From the NCBI RefSeq assembly GCF_009730915.1, contig NC_052489.1, positions 30,187,916 to 30,251,915 on the forward strand: a DNA stretch of 64,000 bases, given 5' to 3'. The DNA is from Dioscorea cayenensis subsp. rotundata. Its lineage: Eukaryota > Streptophyta > Magnoliopsida > Dioscoreales > Dioscoreaceae. Below the pieces are notes generated by a model that saw only the letters and a list, made by a program, of their open reading frames with translations, ran no database searches and was not told the origin of the DNA. This document shows positions 1-12,656 of this stretch, piece by piece. Both the position numbers and the translations under genes were made by a program. Each line of letters begins with the position of its first letter. Position 1 is the first letter of the stretch.

Positions 1-209
1 ATGTTTTAAATTTCAAGTTCTGATTAAAAACCAGAACAAATGAAATATCAACTAGAGCTGAAGTGAACAATTGAGAGTATGCAAATCTGCCATTCTAACA
101 CCAAAATTTCAATCATGTATTGCTTAATATGGGGCAACAATGAAGTTTAAAGACTAATCAACATCATATAATGAAATGTTACAAAGAATGAACAACAGAA
201 ATAATTTAC

Positions 210-585
210 CTGGCAAGAACAACAGCAAAGGAGCATTTTTTATCGGCTTTCCACACTCAACAGGGCAGAACCAACGAGGCGGCCCTCCGTCAGGCTTAAT
301 GATCTGCTTCGCAGCACTGAAATAGTCCTCCACACTCATAGTTCCAAATCCATCTTCATAAAGCACACCCAAGTCTCCTGCATCTATCTCTACTGATCCC
401 TTCTTCTCAATATGAGAGTCCCCAATCTTTGCCCTTGCTGAAGCTAACTCAACCTCTCCAACACCACTAGCATTCTTCACAGAACTCTCACTAATTGCTA
501 AAATGCTATGATTTCTTCTAACTCCAACTATAGAAATTGGGCGCCAAGATGGAATGAATGAATGAAAACATGAACACATTGCCAT
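210..585 (-). CDS. Phytyl ester synthase-like acyltransferase, first coding exon (partial)
   Basis: This is the first coding exon of a chloroplast acyltransferase of the phytyl ester synthase (PES1/PES2, DGAT-like) family, which moves fatty acids onto phytol and diacylglycerol in plastids during stress and senescence. The exon gives 125 codons plus one base and ends CCAG|GTAAAT (donor at 209-208). The remaining exons lie beyond the left edge. The residues around 85-125 (SVEDYFSAAKQIIKPDGGPP, then RWFCPVECG and LLLFLPG) match the family's conserved entry into the alpha/beta-hydrolase half. The first 40 residues are Ser/Arg-rich without acidic residues until about 33, as expected of a chloroplast transit peptide. 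I chose the ATG at 585 because an acceptor-like site (GAAAG, about 622) closes a leader intron just upstream; ORF extension above that lies in the intron. Family call is firm; member is not resolved. Confidence 0.85.
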
Positions 586-1080
586 GACCAAAGCCCTTGT
601 TTCACCAATCCAACCTTTCAGAATTTTTTTTTTAAAGAAAAACAACATATATAACAGAGACAAAATCATCAGAAACAAAAGAAAACATCAACAGTAACAG
701 AAGATTAATGAAACAGAAGAACCGAACCTTTTCGAGAAAAAGGTGGCAACTTTAGAAAACACAATGAGCTCTATTTTGAGAGATTTGGCATTCAGTCAGC
801 AGACAAAAGGAAGCAAATTAAAAATTGGAAAAAGAGATAAAGAGGCAAAGATGGAGAAGCACGTCTCCTTGGCTTCCAAATGAGAACAAACATGAAAGGG
901 ATTCACGATGACTGGAAGCTAAAGAAGAGGATTCCTCTGCCATCATCACTGCAGAAATGAGTGGTGGAAAGCAATGAAGATAATGGAAGCAAGCAAGGTC
1001 GTTGTGGCTTCCAAGTTCCAACCATGGATTTTCTCCTCCACTTCCTTGTCATCTTGTTTGGTGGTAGGGGCCGCCATTAC
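586..1080 (-). other. 5' leader of the phytyl ester synthase-like gene
   Basis: A leader exon appears to run from above 1077 down to about 728, where AAAAG|GTTCGG is a donor. A leader intron of about 105 bases, T-rich near its 3' end, closes near 622, 37 bases before the start codon. No further conserved coding was seen. The exon contains the 43-codon ORF listed separately. Confidence 0.5.
946..1077 (-). CDS. 43-aa upstream ORF or small membrane peptide
   Basis: An ATG at 1077 opens a 43-codon ORF ending in TGA at 946. The peptide begins MAAPTTKQDDKEVEEK, is charged for about 17 residues, then has a hydrophobic run (TLLASIIFIAF, about residues 27-37) and ends HHSFLQ. It lies in the apparent leader exon of the acyltransferase gene in a different frame, so it would act as an upstream ORF. 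It could instead be an independent small gene or chance. The clean start context and the charged-then-hydrophobic layout are the only support; I do not recognise it. Confidence 0.35.
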   Translation of the reverse strand: MAAPTTKQDDKEVEEKIHGWNLEATTTLLASIIFIAFHHSFLQ

Positions 1081-1327
1081 CAACTATAATTAAATATTAA
1101 GTTTTTATAGGTCCTTATCTGAAAAATGGGACTCACTGGTATTTTTTTCAGATTCATCCATAAAATATTATGAATTTACTTCTCACAACGTATTGATTGC
1201 GAAATTTTTCTTTTTCCAAAGTATTCTAGTTTTCAAATGCCTTAGGTCATGTGTTCTTATCCTTATTATTAAATAAAAAAAAAAATCAGAGCTCATATAA
1301 AAAAAGACACAGTTGAAGTAAGATATT
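1078..1327. other. AT-rich spacer
   Basis: Promoter side of the acyltransferase gene and left flank of the LINE. It is AT-rich and no gene or recognisable motif was seen. Confidence 0.5.
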
Positions 1328-4300
1328 ATTATTTTTTTTTTTTTGAAATAAATGTGGATAAACCACAGATTTATTGAAAAGGAAAGAAAGCAAGATAAAA
1401 ACTAGCTCTCTCACCGTGGTGAGAGTACAACACACAAATGTAAAAATACAAAAAGTGGAATAACAAGAGGGAGTCTGCAGAGGCGGGAAGCGCATCCCTA
1501 GCAACTCGGGGCCCTGTCTCAGACAGTAGGAGAAACTACTCCCGAGCTATGTCATGAGCGATCGCCAGTGAGGGTCGGAGTCTCTAGAGCTAGGAGGTCG
1601 AGGGAGCGCTTTAATTTTTCCCGAGAAGCTTTCATGAGTGATTGTAGATGACTATCATCACCTGTTGAAAACCGGGAAAGAAGCATATTAGCAGCTTTCT
1701 GAGATAATATTAAAAGTGTGTGAAAAGCATTTAATTGGAAGATACTGAGTGTTTCTTTCAATCCATATATTCCAAAGGACGACGACGGGAGACAAGGTCC
1801 CGGAGAGTTCGGATCGAGAGCCAATAGAGGGTAGCCATTTAGACCACAACAACTGAATTGAAAATGGGAGGAGATTTGAATCTAAGGCATGAAGAAAGAA
1901 AGTCCAAATTTGTTTAGTAAAATCACAGTCAAGAAAAAGATGCTGAATGTTTTCAGAGGCGTTATGGCAGAGGACACAAGTATCAGTGGAATTTTGAAAG
2001 TTGAAACCTTTCTTGAAAAGATTAGTGAGAGTGAGAATTTTGTCCTCTCCAGCTAGCCAGCAGAACAGAGTGACTTTACTGGGGCAACGAATTTTCCAGA
2101 AATTTGAGTATAGTGGGCAGCGGAGCCCACCATCAATGAGAAATCTATAAAACGATTTGACTGAGAAATTGCCACTTTTTTCAAGTGCCCAAATGAGGGT
2201 GTCGTCTTGATTATGGGAGCACTCAGGAATAATATCAAGGAGAGCAGAAAGGGATTCAGCAGGGGCAGAGGGAAATAAAGATTCTGGATTAAGAAGGCGT
2301 TGATGGAAATGTCTGATGGTAATCCAAGGATCAGCACAATCAGAGAAAAGAATAGGCCAGAGGTCTTTAAGTAAAATCCCATTGTGCCATCAATCAAACC
2401 AGAGAAAAGTGTTAGCCCCGTTATTTATGGCTTTCGTGATACAAAATCTAAATGATGGCAGAATGGTAGTCACTCTCGCCCAAAAGAAGGATTTATTTTT
2501 AGGAGGGGAATGAAACAAAGCTCCATATGGGTCTCTAACAGAGTAGTTAGCTTGGATGATTTTAGCCCAACCACAATTTGGATTATGGGAAAGTTTCCAC
2601 CACCATTTTCCAAGGAGAGCATTGTTAAAATGTTGGAGATTGAGGATTCCCCAGCCTCCCATGTTGCGAGGTCTAGTGATTCTGTTCCAGGCGATGAGCC
2701 TAACTCCTTTAGAGCTCAGTTCGGGCCCTTTCCAAAGAAAAATCGCTATCGAATTTTTATCAATTTCCGGGATCACCCGGATAGGGAGTTTGAAAAACCG
2801 ACATCCAATAAGCGGGACGGTAGTAAGGACTGAATTGATAAGGGTTAGGCGTCCTCCCAGGGATAAGTAATTTGCTTTCCAAGAAGAGAGACGAGTGCGA
2901 ACCATGCCAATGAGCTTTGCCCAATCCATTCGTCTGGGTCTTCGACTGGAGAGAGGACCCCAAGGTAGGTGATCGGGAGGCGGTTCTCGGAGCAAACTAA
3001 GAATTCTAGCGGAAGAAAGATGAGGTTGAAAGCCATAATTAGAGGAGAACAAACAGCTTTTAGAGAAGTTGATTGCTAAGACAGAAGAACCCTCATAAAG
3101 ATAAAGAATCAGTTTGATTATTTGAAGGTCTTCTTGTCCACCAGCGGAAAAGATAAGGAGATCGTCTGCGTATTGGAGATGACAAATGTTATCGATTTGA
3201 TTTAAGGGGACGCCTATAAGGACTTTTGATTTTAGTGCGTGATAAAACATAGCACTAAGGACATCAGAGGCAAGGGCAAAAAGTAAGGGAGAGAGTGGAT
3301 CACCTTGCCTCAAACCTCTTTTACATCAGATATAACCTTGAGTAGTGCCGATTAATGATGAATTGGGTCTTGGCAGTGCTAAGGATGGAATAAACCCAAG
3401 AAAGCCATTTAGGTCCAAATCCTCGGCAGCGAAGGACTTCAAGGAGAAAGTTCCAATCAAGAGTATCGAAAGCTTTTTGCAAAGTCCACTTTAAAGATGT
3501 AACGAGACATTTCCATTTTTTTGCAAATTGAAAATGACTTCTTGAGCTCCAACAATATTATCCGCAATGCATCTCGCCCTTGATAAAACCAGGTTTGAGA
3601 GTCAGTCCCACGATGAAATTAATAATCTCACTAAGTCTATTGGCAAGAATCTTGGAGATGATTTTTACGAGTGGAGTTGATGAGGCTAATGGGTCTAAAG
3701 TCTGCAACCTCACCAGGTGTATTTGTTTTTGAAATTAGAGCAATATTAATCCAATTGATACGCTCAAGGTTGATTGTGCCCTCGTAAAAGTCATTACAAA
3801 GCTTAAAAATTGTGTCTTGGAGAAGGTCCCAGTGTTTTTTGGAAGAAGAACATAGGGAAGCCATCCCGGGCCGGGAGCTTTATCGAGGGTTAAGATTAAA
3901 GACCGCCCTGATTAATTTCCTCAAGAGTGAAAAGGTGAATCAAGTTGGGATAGATCAACTCTTTCCTTGTAGTCAAAAAGGGAGTGCCGATCAAGGAGGA
4001 AAGCGATTTGACAAGGGGTGCCAAAAAGAGAGCGAAAGTGATCGGTAAAGATCCCTACCAATATGATCATTTCCATCAATCCAGAGACCATTATGGATAA
4101 TACGGGGAATGTGATTTTTGTTTCTCCTACAGTTTGCCACTTGGTGAAAGAATTTAGTGTTAGAGTCCCCTTCTCTAAGCCATGTAATTCTGGAACGTTG
4201 CTTCCAGTAAATTTCCTCCTGATTCAAGATGGAGTAGAGTTCAGAGCGAATTTGGGAAAGACGGAAGGATTCTTCTTCAGAGAGAGGTCTGTTTTCACCA

Positions 4301-4608
4301 ATAACATCGATAGAGTGAAGATCTGCGAGTAAACTGTTTTTGAGCAATTTAGAAGCACCAAAAGTGGTTGAGGACCAGGTGCGAAGCTTGGCTTTCAAGT
4401 AAATAAGTTTTTTGGATATGATGAAAGCTCCGCAACCAGTGGGATTTAAGTCCCTCCACCAGTCTTGGATAAGGATGATAAGTTGGGGATTGGTGTACCA
4501 AAATTTCTCAAGTTTAAAGAGTCGGTGACGCTTGGAGTGGTTACCAAAGTCAAAGCAAATAGGAGAGTGATCTGATCCAAATCTGGGGAGGTCATTTATT
4601 ATGTATTA
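1328..4608 (-). mobile_element. 5'-truncated, decayed L1-type LINE
   Basis: Reading leftward this is a non-LTR retrotransposon ORF2 remnant. It starts abruptly at about 4608 with the end of the endonuclease domain (DLPRFGSDHSPI). A linker with WLREGDSNTKFFH follows, then the reverse transcriptase with MRQGDPLSPLLFALA (about 3313) and the catalytic YADD at 3161-3172. The zinc-knuckle region (CVLCHNASENIQHLFLDC, about 1950) comes next, and the tail ends with ATAAATCTGTGGTTTATCC and a poly(A) run at 1328-1342. Frameshifts and stops split it into pieces at 3991-4398, 3637-3864, 2390-3313 and 2053-2397, so it is dead. No convincing target-site duplication was found. Confidence 0.92.
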
Positions 4609-5750
4609 ATTTTTTATATATATAAGTTCACAAAATAATTTGTCTAGTTTTTTTTAAAAAATTATATTATGTATTATTAATTAAAAGATAATAGGGTCAA
4701 GTCATTTGGGAATGAAAATTGGTATTTCTTTTAATTAAAAAATAATAGGGAATTTTAAAAAATTATATTTTATTAAATTTAATAATTATTAAAATGATTC
4801 CTTTAAAAAAACATTTATTAATATATAACCCTTTACTCTCCAATAACTTGGGGATCTTAATCTTCCATGTTTCTTTCTATTTTTTTATGATATTATTTTT
4901 CTTTTTAACTTCTCATAAAAAATTGTAACACTTGTTTTTTTTTTTCATAATTATATGTTTTTCATTTTTCTAACTGTGATTATTTTATAACTCATATGTA
5001 TTTTTTTACTTTTATTGTGATTTTTTATTATTTATATTTAAAGTAATTATTAGATAAGGGATGTGGGAGAATAAAACATAAGAATAATAATGATATTATA
5101 AAAAAAACTACTTGATCTAATGAATTAGCAAACAAGCAATTAGAAATAGAAAATAATTAACCTGAAATGGGTTAATACAGAGAAAATAAAATAACTAGTA
5201 AAATTGAAAAGTATATAAAATTATTTTAATACCAACGGTTTTTGGTCTATTGGTAGCTTTTGTCTCATGGTCTATAGGTAATAGGTGATCGAATCCTCTC
5301 ACACAGAGTAAGAACGGGTAAAATTTAAAAAAAAAAAAACTCGTACATATTTCTAATAAGTTTCACCTAAATTAAATTTTCATGGTATAGTAGTCATATG
5401 ATGGGGTTTGTCCATTTTCGTAAAAAATAATAATAATAATAATAATAATGCTATATCCAAACCCCCTCCTCCCCGGAACATTATTATTTATTTATTTATT
5501 TTAATAAAAATCATTCAAAAAGTGCTATTTTAACACTTTTTAATTTAATAACATCACTCTTTAATTAAAAACTCCCCTGATCACATCAATATATAATAAC
5601 AGCATTAAATTAATCCAGCCAAATCCAAAATCCAAAAGATAATCAAACAGATACATACAGATATATATATATATATATATATATCCAAATTAATATAATT
5701 AACCTTTCAAAATAAACAATCCATTGATACAAACATATAAATATATGATA
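4609..5750. other. AT-rich intergenic stretch
   Basis: Over 75% A+T by eye, with a (TAA)n run at about 5430-5450 and an AT dinucleotide run at 5659-5684. A short tRNA-like patch at about 5235-5300 is discussed under rejected items. No gene was seen. The rightmost part is 3' flank of the CASP-like gene. Confidence 0.6.
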
Positions 5751-7295
5751 TTAATTATGCATGGTCCGGCGATGAAGGGAATAAGTAGAGATGGTGAGGA
5801 GGAGGAGAAGAATGATGGTTGAAGCAAGAGAGATGGCAACAGAGCTTGCAACAAATGAACAGAACTTGGTGTAAATGTTGCAAACTTTGGTCCAACCAAC
5901 GTGCTTGTTCCCTTTCAATCCGATATACGCCACCGCCGCCACCGCTCCGGTCGCCGACGCCACCACCCCTAACATCAACTGCACGTACGTACATGTGCAT
6001 CCATGCATGCATGCATGGAAATTAATTAATTAATTACCACGTAAGTTTTTTTTCTTTTTTTTTCACATTGGTGTTTATTAATTTAATTAGTTTTGATGAT
6101 TATGTGAGGGAAGTACAGTTATATTACATATTAGGTTTTTAAAATCGATCTCTAATTTATGATTTATGGTTTAAGATTGAGATTTAGGCTTTAGATGTTC
6201 GAAATAAATTAAATTTAAAAAATAAATAAGAGAGATAATTAATAATATGGATGCTGATATTGATGCTTCATTACCATCAGCATTACATCATTTGAAAAAT
6301 CTATTAAAAAAATTATTATTTTTCTCATATATATATATATATATATATTAAGTGTGTAGTTGATCCACTTTCTTAAATAATAATAATAATAATATATTGA
6401 ACATAAGTATTGGGTATTAATTAATTCTTTATTTAAGGATTTGAACTAGTAACTTTAATTTATTTTATTTTTTTGTGTTTTAAACTTTTGTAGTAGCATA
6501 ATTTATCTATCTAATATTCAAGTATCCAGGATAATTCTAGAAAACTTTTAATTTTTTATTTTAAATAAAACTTTCACTTTCATAAAGTCCCAATTTTTTT
6601 TACTTGCCTAAAATATTCCGATTTTATAATCAGTTATTTTTTAAATATAAATAAAGAAATATAGTCAATTTACCCAGAGTTATGAGAGAGGGTTTCTCTA
6701 ACTAAAATAGTTTCTTAAAAATCAAGCAGTTATCATATATGAAATATTTTTAAAAAAAACTTAAATATGAGTTGTAAAAGTTTTTTAAAATTTTTTTTTT
6801 TACAAAGTGGATAAAGTATCTCAGGAGATACATACTTATTAAGTTAATACCTCAAAATATATGTGTTCTTATCTGACATAATTAAAAATATGCATGTTAA
6901 CCCAGTATTAATAGATCAAGAGGTTATGTGCTCTTATCTAACATAAATAAATATATGCATATTAACCAAGTGTTAATAGATCAAGAGTTAACTGGAGTCA
7001 ATATAATTATCAATTTTTCTTTGAGATCCGTTGAATATACACGTATGGTTTCCTCATAGTTAAAGGAATCAATAGGATCCATCCACCAGAGCTTGGAATT
7101 TTAAGAGACAAGTGAAGAGGATCCATTGGAACTGAAAAAGAAGTCAAGGGACCCACTGCTCTAAAATAATTCATCTCTATTTGGATCATCTATCAACTCA
7201 CCAATCAATCCTAATTTTGGGACCAATGATGGACAAAGAGATTTTGGCAATATACACCCATTTTATTGAAAGAGAAACCTACCTCTATCTCTATC

Positions 7296-7387
<92 letters not shown>

Positions 7388-8356
7388 CATCGGTCCTCTA
7401 CCCATGTTCACAAATTTATAATATGTGAACATTGTTATGGGCAGTTGGATTTCAATCCAACGGTTCTGCACTATTTAATAAACAGTAATATTGTGTTTAT
7501 AAACAGTGTATAGTAAAAAGTGAGATAAACAGTGTTTTTCAAAATCAACCCAATTAGCACGAGATTAGTTTTTACTGTGCATTATCTTAATCCTGCTATT
7601 GCTATCAGTGGACGTCTGTGTCCGTCCACAAAAACCCTTTTCTATCTAACAAATTATTTCCCATTTGTTTATATATGAACTTAATGGTTTATAACTGGGT
7701 TTTCTTATAAGCTTGGAATGATATTGTTAGTCATACAACTTTCCAAAAGTACTATTGTCAGGTTCAAATCATATGTACCATTTTGACATAGACAATATAT
7801 ATATAATAATCAAATTTTGAAATAAAAATAAATTGAAAGAACATTAATTAAAAAATAAATTACCCCATCAAACGTGGCGACATGGAATAAGAATTTGTTG
7901 GCCGGAGATGGTCTGAAGACACCGTAGGCTGAAACTGCACCAGTGATTATGCTATACAAACATGCAGTTGAAATCGCCGCCACAAAATATCTGCAATAAT
8001 TTTATATACAATTTATATATATATATATATATACCAATCATAAAATTTAAAAAAATTAAAAAAAAAAAAAGATTGGTGAAAGGAAAATTTAAAAGCAGTA
8101 AAATGAAGAGAAACACTTACATGAGTGCAGGAGAGTAGACAAACTTAGCATCAAGAACAACAACAAAACTAGTTAAAGGTGTACTGAAGTACTTGGTCTG
8201 TTTACTAATAACCATGAGAATTACTGAGACTAGAGTGGTTGCAAAGAGTGCAAGCCTGAGAAATAAATCAAGCTTGAATAAATTGAAGGGAGGTGGTGGT
8301 GGTTTGGTCACCGTTGGAGCTTCAGGTGCATCTTTTGTAGGCTCTGTGGACGCCAT
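5751..8356 (-). CDS. CASP-like protein (CASPL1 type), three exons
   Basis: Four-pass MARVEL-like membrane protein of the CASP-like family; members form plasma-membrane scaffolds, and CASPs proper organise the Casparian strip. Coding exons are 8356-8121, 7990-7864 and 5978-5751, joined in frame by GT-AG introns to give 196 aa, the usual size. A short Pro-rich cytosolic N-terminus (KPPPPPFNLFKLD) precedes TM1, which holds the family's conserved Arg (LFLRLALFATTLVSVILM) and the CASPL1-typical SKQTK after it. TM2 is near residues 75-95 (LIYFVAAISTACLYSII), TM3 follows GVLMLGVVASATGA, and TM4 is SFVASSVAISLASTIILLLL. The second intron is 1.9 kb, AT-rich and full of simple repeats. I assign the CASPL1 group but not the member. 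Confidence 0.93.
7292..7384. repeat. (CT)n followed by (TA)n microsatellite
   Basis: Compound simple repeat: an interrupted CT tract at 7292-7328 runs straight into about 28 TA units to 7384. It lies inside the second intron of the CASP-like gene. It is likely length-polymorphic and prone to assembly error. Confidence 0.97.
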
Positions 8357-9123
8357 GAGAGTTAGTTAACAAAGAGAAAGAAAGAACTCACTCACTTGCT
8401 CTTTAGTTCATAGAAATGTCTAGCAGTGGATTCCAGTGCTTATATACATGAATTTATTACAGTATAACAGTGCCGTGGAGTCACAAGTCATTTACTCTGA
8501 GTAAGATGGGAAAGTTACGTTATTTTTATTTTTATTTTTAGTGTTTTAACGTCAGCAATATTTAATTGATACATCATCACCATATAATAATATAATTATT
8601 TTTGCATCATAAAATGTCCAACAAGTAGATGTAGTAATCAAAAACCTGGCAACAGCTAGTTTTCTGTCCGGGCTTTCCGGAGTACATAAAAAGGGGCAGT
8701 TCAAATGTATATGTCTCTATATAAATATATCTTTCGTGCCTGCAAAGTAATGTTGAATAATAACATTCATCAACGTGACAAGCTATGTCATTTTTTAATC
8801 AGTCTGAAATGCTTCAAAATTAGAAGCCAAATGAAACCCATGAATAGGCCCTTCTTTTGTACACCACCAGAAGTCCAGTATGAACAGAACAAAGTACACC
8901 AAAATCGGTATCCAACTCAGAGTCATTGGATAAAGAAGGAAATATATATATATATATATGCATCAAGTTATGTATTTATTATGAGGAACATGCCTCTGAA
9001 GGTTCCAAGTGCGAAGACATAATTCACACCTAACATTTGATTTCAACATTGTCACTAATTTTATCCAGTCCTCCCAAGCAACTCTCACCTCAACTAGGTT
9101 TGCCGGGATGCTTCTCCAGGACT
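8357..9123. other. CASP-like promoter side and spacer
   Basis: The first 350 bases are the promoter side of the CASP-like gene, with a TATA-like TTATATAC on its strand at about 8440. The rest is AT-rich. The ORF-like stretch at 8705-9022 has a poor composition (an AT-repeat peptide) and is not accepted as a gene. Confidence 0.5.
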
Positions 9124-9321
9124 TCAATAAATAGAAAGTTTAAGTTGTAGAAGTGAATCATAAATATGCAAAGCATCGTCATCGGGAGCTTCAAAACCGA
9201 ACGCATCACAATTGGTATAGACTCTGAACTTCATTATTTGCGCATACAGTTCCCGCGTTGAAAAATCAATATACTTGGAACTGTACAGCTCAGCAATTAC
9301 TGGCTCTTTGTTGATCCTCGC
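9124..9321 (-). pseudogene. Unrecognised coding-like segment (65 codons)
   Basis: Reading leftward from 9321 there are 65 open codons before TGA at 9124. The peptide looks natural: EPVIAELYSSKYIDFSTREL, then YAQIMKFRVYTNCDAFGFEA, then PDDDALHIYDSLLQLKLSIY. The frame is closed by a TGA at 9324-9322 and there is no in-frame ATG upstream, so it would need a 5' exon joined near 9315-9321. It sits about 180 bases beyond the WDR48 stop codon. It could be the last exon of a lost gene, a captured gene fragment, or an alternative 3' exon of the WDR48 gene. I do not recognise the family. Confidence 0.4.
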
Positions 9322-9505
9322 TCATTCATTGCTTTGCATGAACTAAAATGCAATGCATAAAATACAGCGAAATTAGAGGGCCAGATAGAATGCTTATGAT
9401 AAGAAAGAAATGATGACCCATAACTCATTTGATAACTCACAGGATGAGTTATGGTGACTTACGGAGAGCATAAGGTGTTCTAACCTTGTCACGGAGTTTG
9501 CACAA

Positions 9506-12500
9506 TCATCTGGTTTGAACCACTCTGTAATTGAGGACCAAATCTTCAGGCTTCTTCCATATATAAGCTCTCACAGTTGCCAAACTCATCTCTGGTGACA
9601 GAACCTGATAAAATTTGACTAGGTGAGGCATGCATCACCAATACCAAACAGGGCAGAAAATCAGGTGAAACAATGGGAAAAAATTATGGAAGCATTGCAA
9701 TTGAACAGATCCTTATCCACCTCTGCTAATCTAGATTTAGCATATCCTATGTAACCTAGTTGAAGTATATCATATGCATACTGATCCAGGGGAATGCAGC
9801 AGACTCATCTTAACATGTGCTACTTCATAGCATACTCAACAAGAGTAGTGGAAAAAAAGAATTGAAAAGCCAGATTTAGTCAGTCTGCACCAAACCACCT
9901 CAGCTCAGCCAAAAGGTCAAACAGCTCATGTTTGGCCTTTGGTAACACAAACTACCAAGTTTGAAGCTAGTTTCCGATCAAAATTAAGGGAGCAAGCTCA
10001 TCAGCATTTTGACCCAAAATCCAGGTTGGCCTTGACCTAAGCAAGCTAGTAGATCTACAATCTGACATTGCTTGTACAGAATTGAAGATAAAATCGGCAT
10101 TTATAATGCATCCTCATTTTCATTCAAGATAGTTTCTTCAAACTTGCCTGGTTATTGCATAAAATCTCTATGGATGGCTTTCGCTTTTGCCAGGACTTTA
10201 ATCCCGAATGGAAAGAGCCATCATCAATAGAAGAAAATGGCATTGGTCCACCACCAAGTCCTAGTCCAAATGTTCCATCTGTACTCCCGCTATCTAATGG
10301 TTTGTCAGGAACCAATTTATCCATGACATAGTTAACCACCTGTAACAAGGACACCAGAACTCATCAAAATCTACAAAAATAAAAACACTTATTTAACCCA
10401 AGTAAAAGATCAAATGAAACAGTAAATCCACTGCATCAGATGACAGTTCACTGCAACCAAGCAAACAAAATGGAGAATATTACGGCACAAAACCAATATA
10501 CATATTCAACAAAGTCAAATGTGAATGCCTCAGTATCTTAGTGTAGTCTACATATTATTGGAACAATATAGTTCATGTCACCAGCAACAACTGCAGGTTC
10601 ATATATCAGTTGTAACTCCAAACGAGTGCATATTTGCTAGCATAAGGTTAAGCTCTGTGACTGAACCTATTCTTCCTCTTTTAGACTCTATCGCTAGCAA
10701 TTTCTAATACAAATATGAAACTTCTATACTTCTACTCTAAGTGCTACCAATGAAGGAGTTGTGTGCTCTTCTACTACTACTTTAGGGTAAATTGTTGTTC
10801 TCCATCTACTAAACTTTAGATGTTTAATTCAGAGGGTTAATTTTTTGACAGGGTACCAAACTATGCTCCTTTTTCATTATGGGGTTTGAACTTCAATTTG
10901 AATCAAAATGGTTATCTAACTTCAATTTTGTTTTACCGAGTTGTTACTCGAGAGATTACGACTTTCTTTTTTATGATATAGATGCCGAAAATTCTTTGTC
11001 AACATATGCATGACACACTGTACGCCCAATTGGCAATTCCATCTCACATGCTGACATAATTTCTCACATCAGATCATTAAAAATAGACCAAAATCTTTCG
11101 AGCAACCACCCATTGAAACAATATTAAAGTTGGATAACCATTTTGATTCAAATTGAAATTTGGACCCAAAAATAAAAACAGGTCATAATTTGGTACCCTA
11201 TAAAAAAATTTACCCCTATTCAAACTTTGTCTAAATAATGAAACTTGAGGGAAAAAAAAGGTATGCTTCTTTCAGGTCATAACAAGAGATCTCAAAAATA
11301 ATGATTTTATTTTTTTTAACATCGAATAACACAGTCCTTGCATAGCATTCTACTCCTAAATGGACAATACAATATAAGTTTGGTCATACATGACATATTC
11401 CATGTGATTAATCTAAAAATGACATGAATTTCACATCTCATTGAAGGCCTGTCTGGATCCTCATCTAAAATTAATGCTTTTTAAAGTTTCGAGAAGTGCT
11501 TATGATGTAAATGCTTCAATTTAATAAAATAAACAATTTTGTGTTTGGATGTTTACCAGTAAAAGTACTTGCTGGGTTGAAAAATACAAAAGTGCAATTT
11601 GGTAAAAGGAAATTCATGTCCAAATGATTATTTTGGTCTCCTAAAAGCTCTTGGGTGGTTTATGACAAAAACTTTTTTCTAATATAAAAGTGGATAAACC
11701 GCAATTTCATTGAAAAATCAGCAGATGGTTAAAACATTGTTTTTCTTCCTTGCTTCAGTTCCTTTTTTATACGAGGACTTCTAGGCTGGAAAAAGACAAA
11801 TACAAATGAGCCCTCACTTAAGGCTCCAACCAAAAAAAAGGACACAGAAGTCACAGAACATAATCCTTCAATCCCATTTAACCATTTCACATGAAACAGA
11901 TTATAGAAACTCATACAGATATTAATAACTTCCACCATGCATCAGACCTATTCTTATTATACTTGTAAAGACAAAAACATGCAGAAAAGAGCCATGCTTA
12001 CTTTGTGTATCCGCAATATACGAGGTGCACTGAGTTTTCCTTGTGTAAGTACTTGAGCGTTTGAACCTTCGCATGGATGCAAGTAAAAGCTACACCTAAA
12101 GGGTGAGACACAAAACAGGTATAAACAGGATTATGACATAAACATAGCTAATAATAAACAGCTTAAAAAAAAAAACAATAAAGCCCCGATCAATTAATAC
12201 TCTCTATATGATCTTACAAACATTAACAGCATCAAGTTTTATCCAATATCTTAAACGTCTATATCTTATATCAATTCCCACCTGCTACCTCTCCCTACCA
12301 GTATTAGATGCCCATCTTTCTCTTTAGTTTCTCAAGAAAGATAAAAACCTCCTCAGAAGCCTACTACATGGCATTGTGCAGGCCTGACCCAGGCTTCCGG
12401 AACAAAGCCACATTACAAAGAGGTTCAGACAGGAGAAAACCGGGTGAAGAACTTTGCACATGAAAAATACATGGGCCATTATCATCAATGGAGCTTAATA

Positions 12501-12607
12501 ATTCGAAGAAATTTTCCTAGGCACTCAAATGAGAATTTTGAGTCCCTGCCAACACAAACACAAACACAAATGCACACAAAACAAAAAAAATAATAATGGT
12601 AAAGTAA

Positions 12608-12656
<49 letters not shown>

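Noticed and set aside
5235-5300. tRNA-like patch with a B-box-like GGTGATCGAATCC.
   Set aside because: No foldable tRNA cloverleaf and no clear SINE ends. Similar weak patches at 34915 and 52005 could be old SINE debris, but boundaries cannot be set.
7181-7513. 110-codon ORF across the CT/TA repeat.
   Set aside because: Translation is a Tyr-Ile/Ser-Leu repeat created by the microsatellite, inside an intron.
8705-9022. 105-codon plus-strand ORF.
   Set aside because: Includes a simple-repeat peptide, no recognisable motif, and lies in AT-rich spacer.
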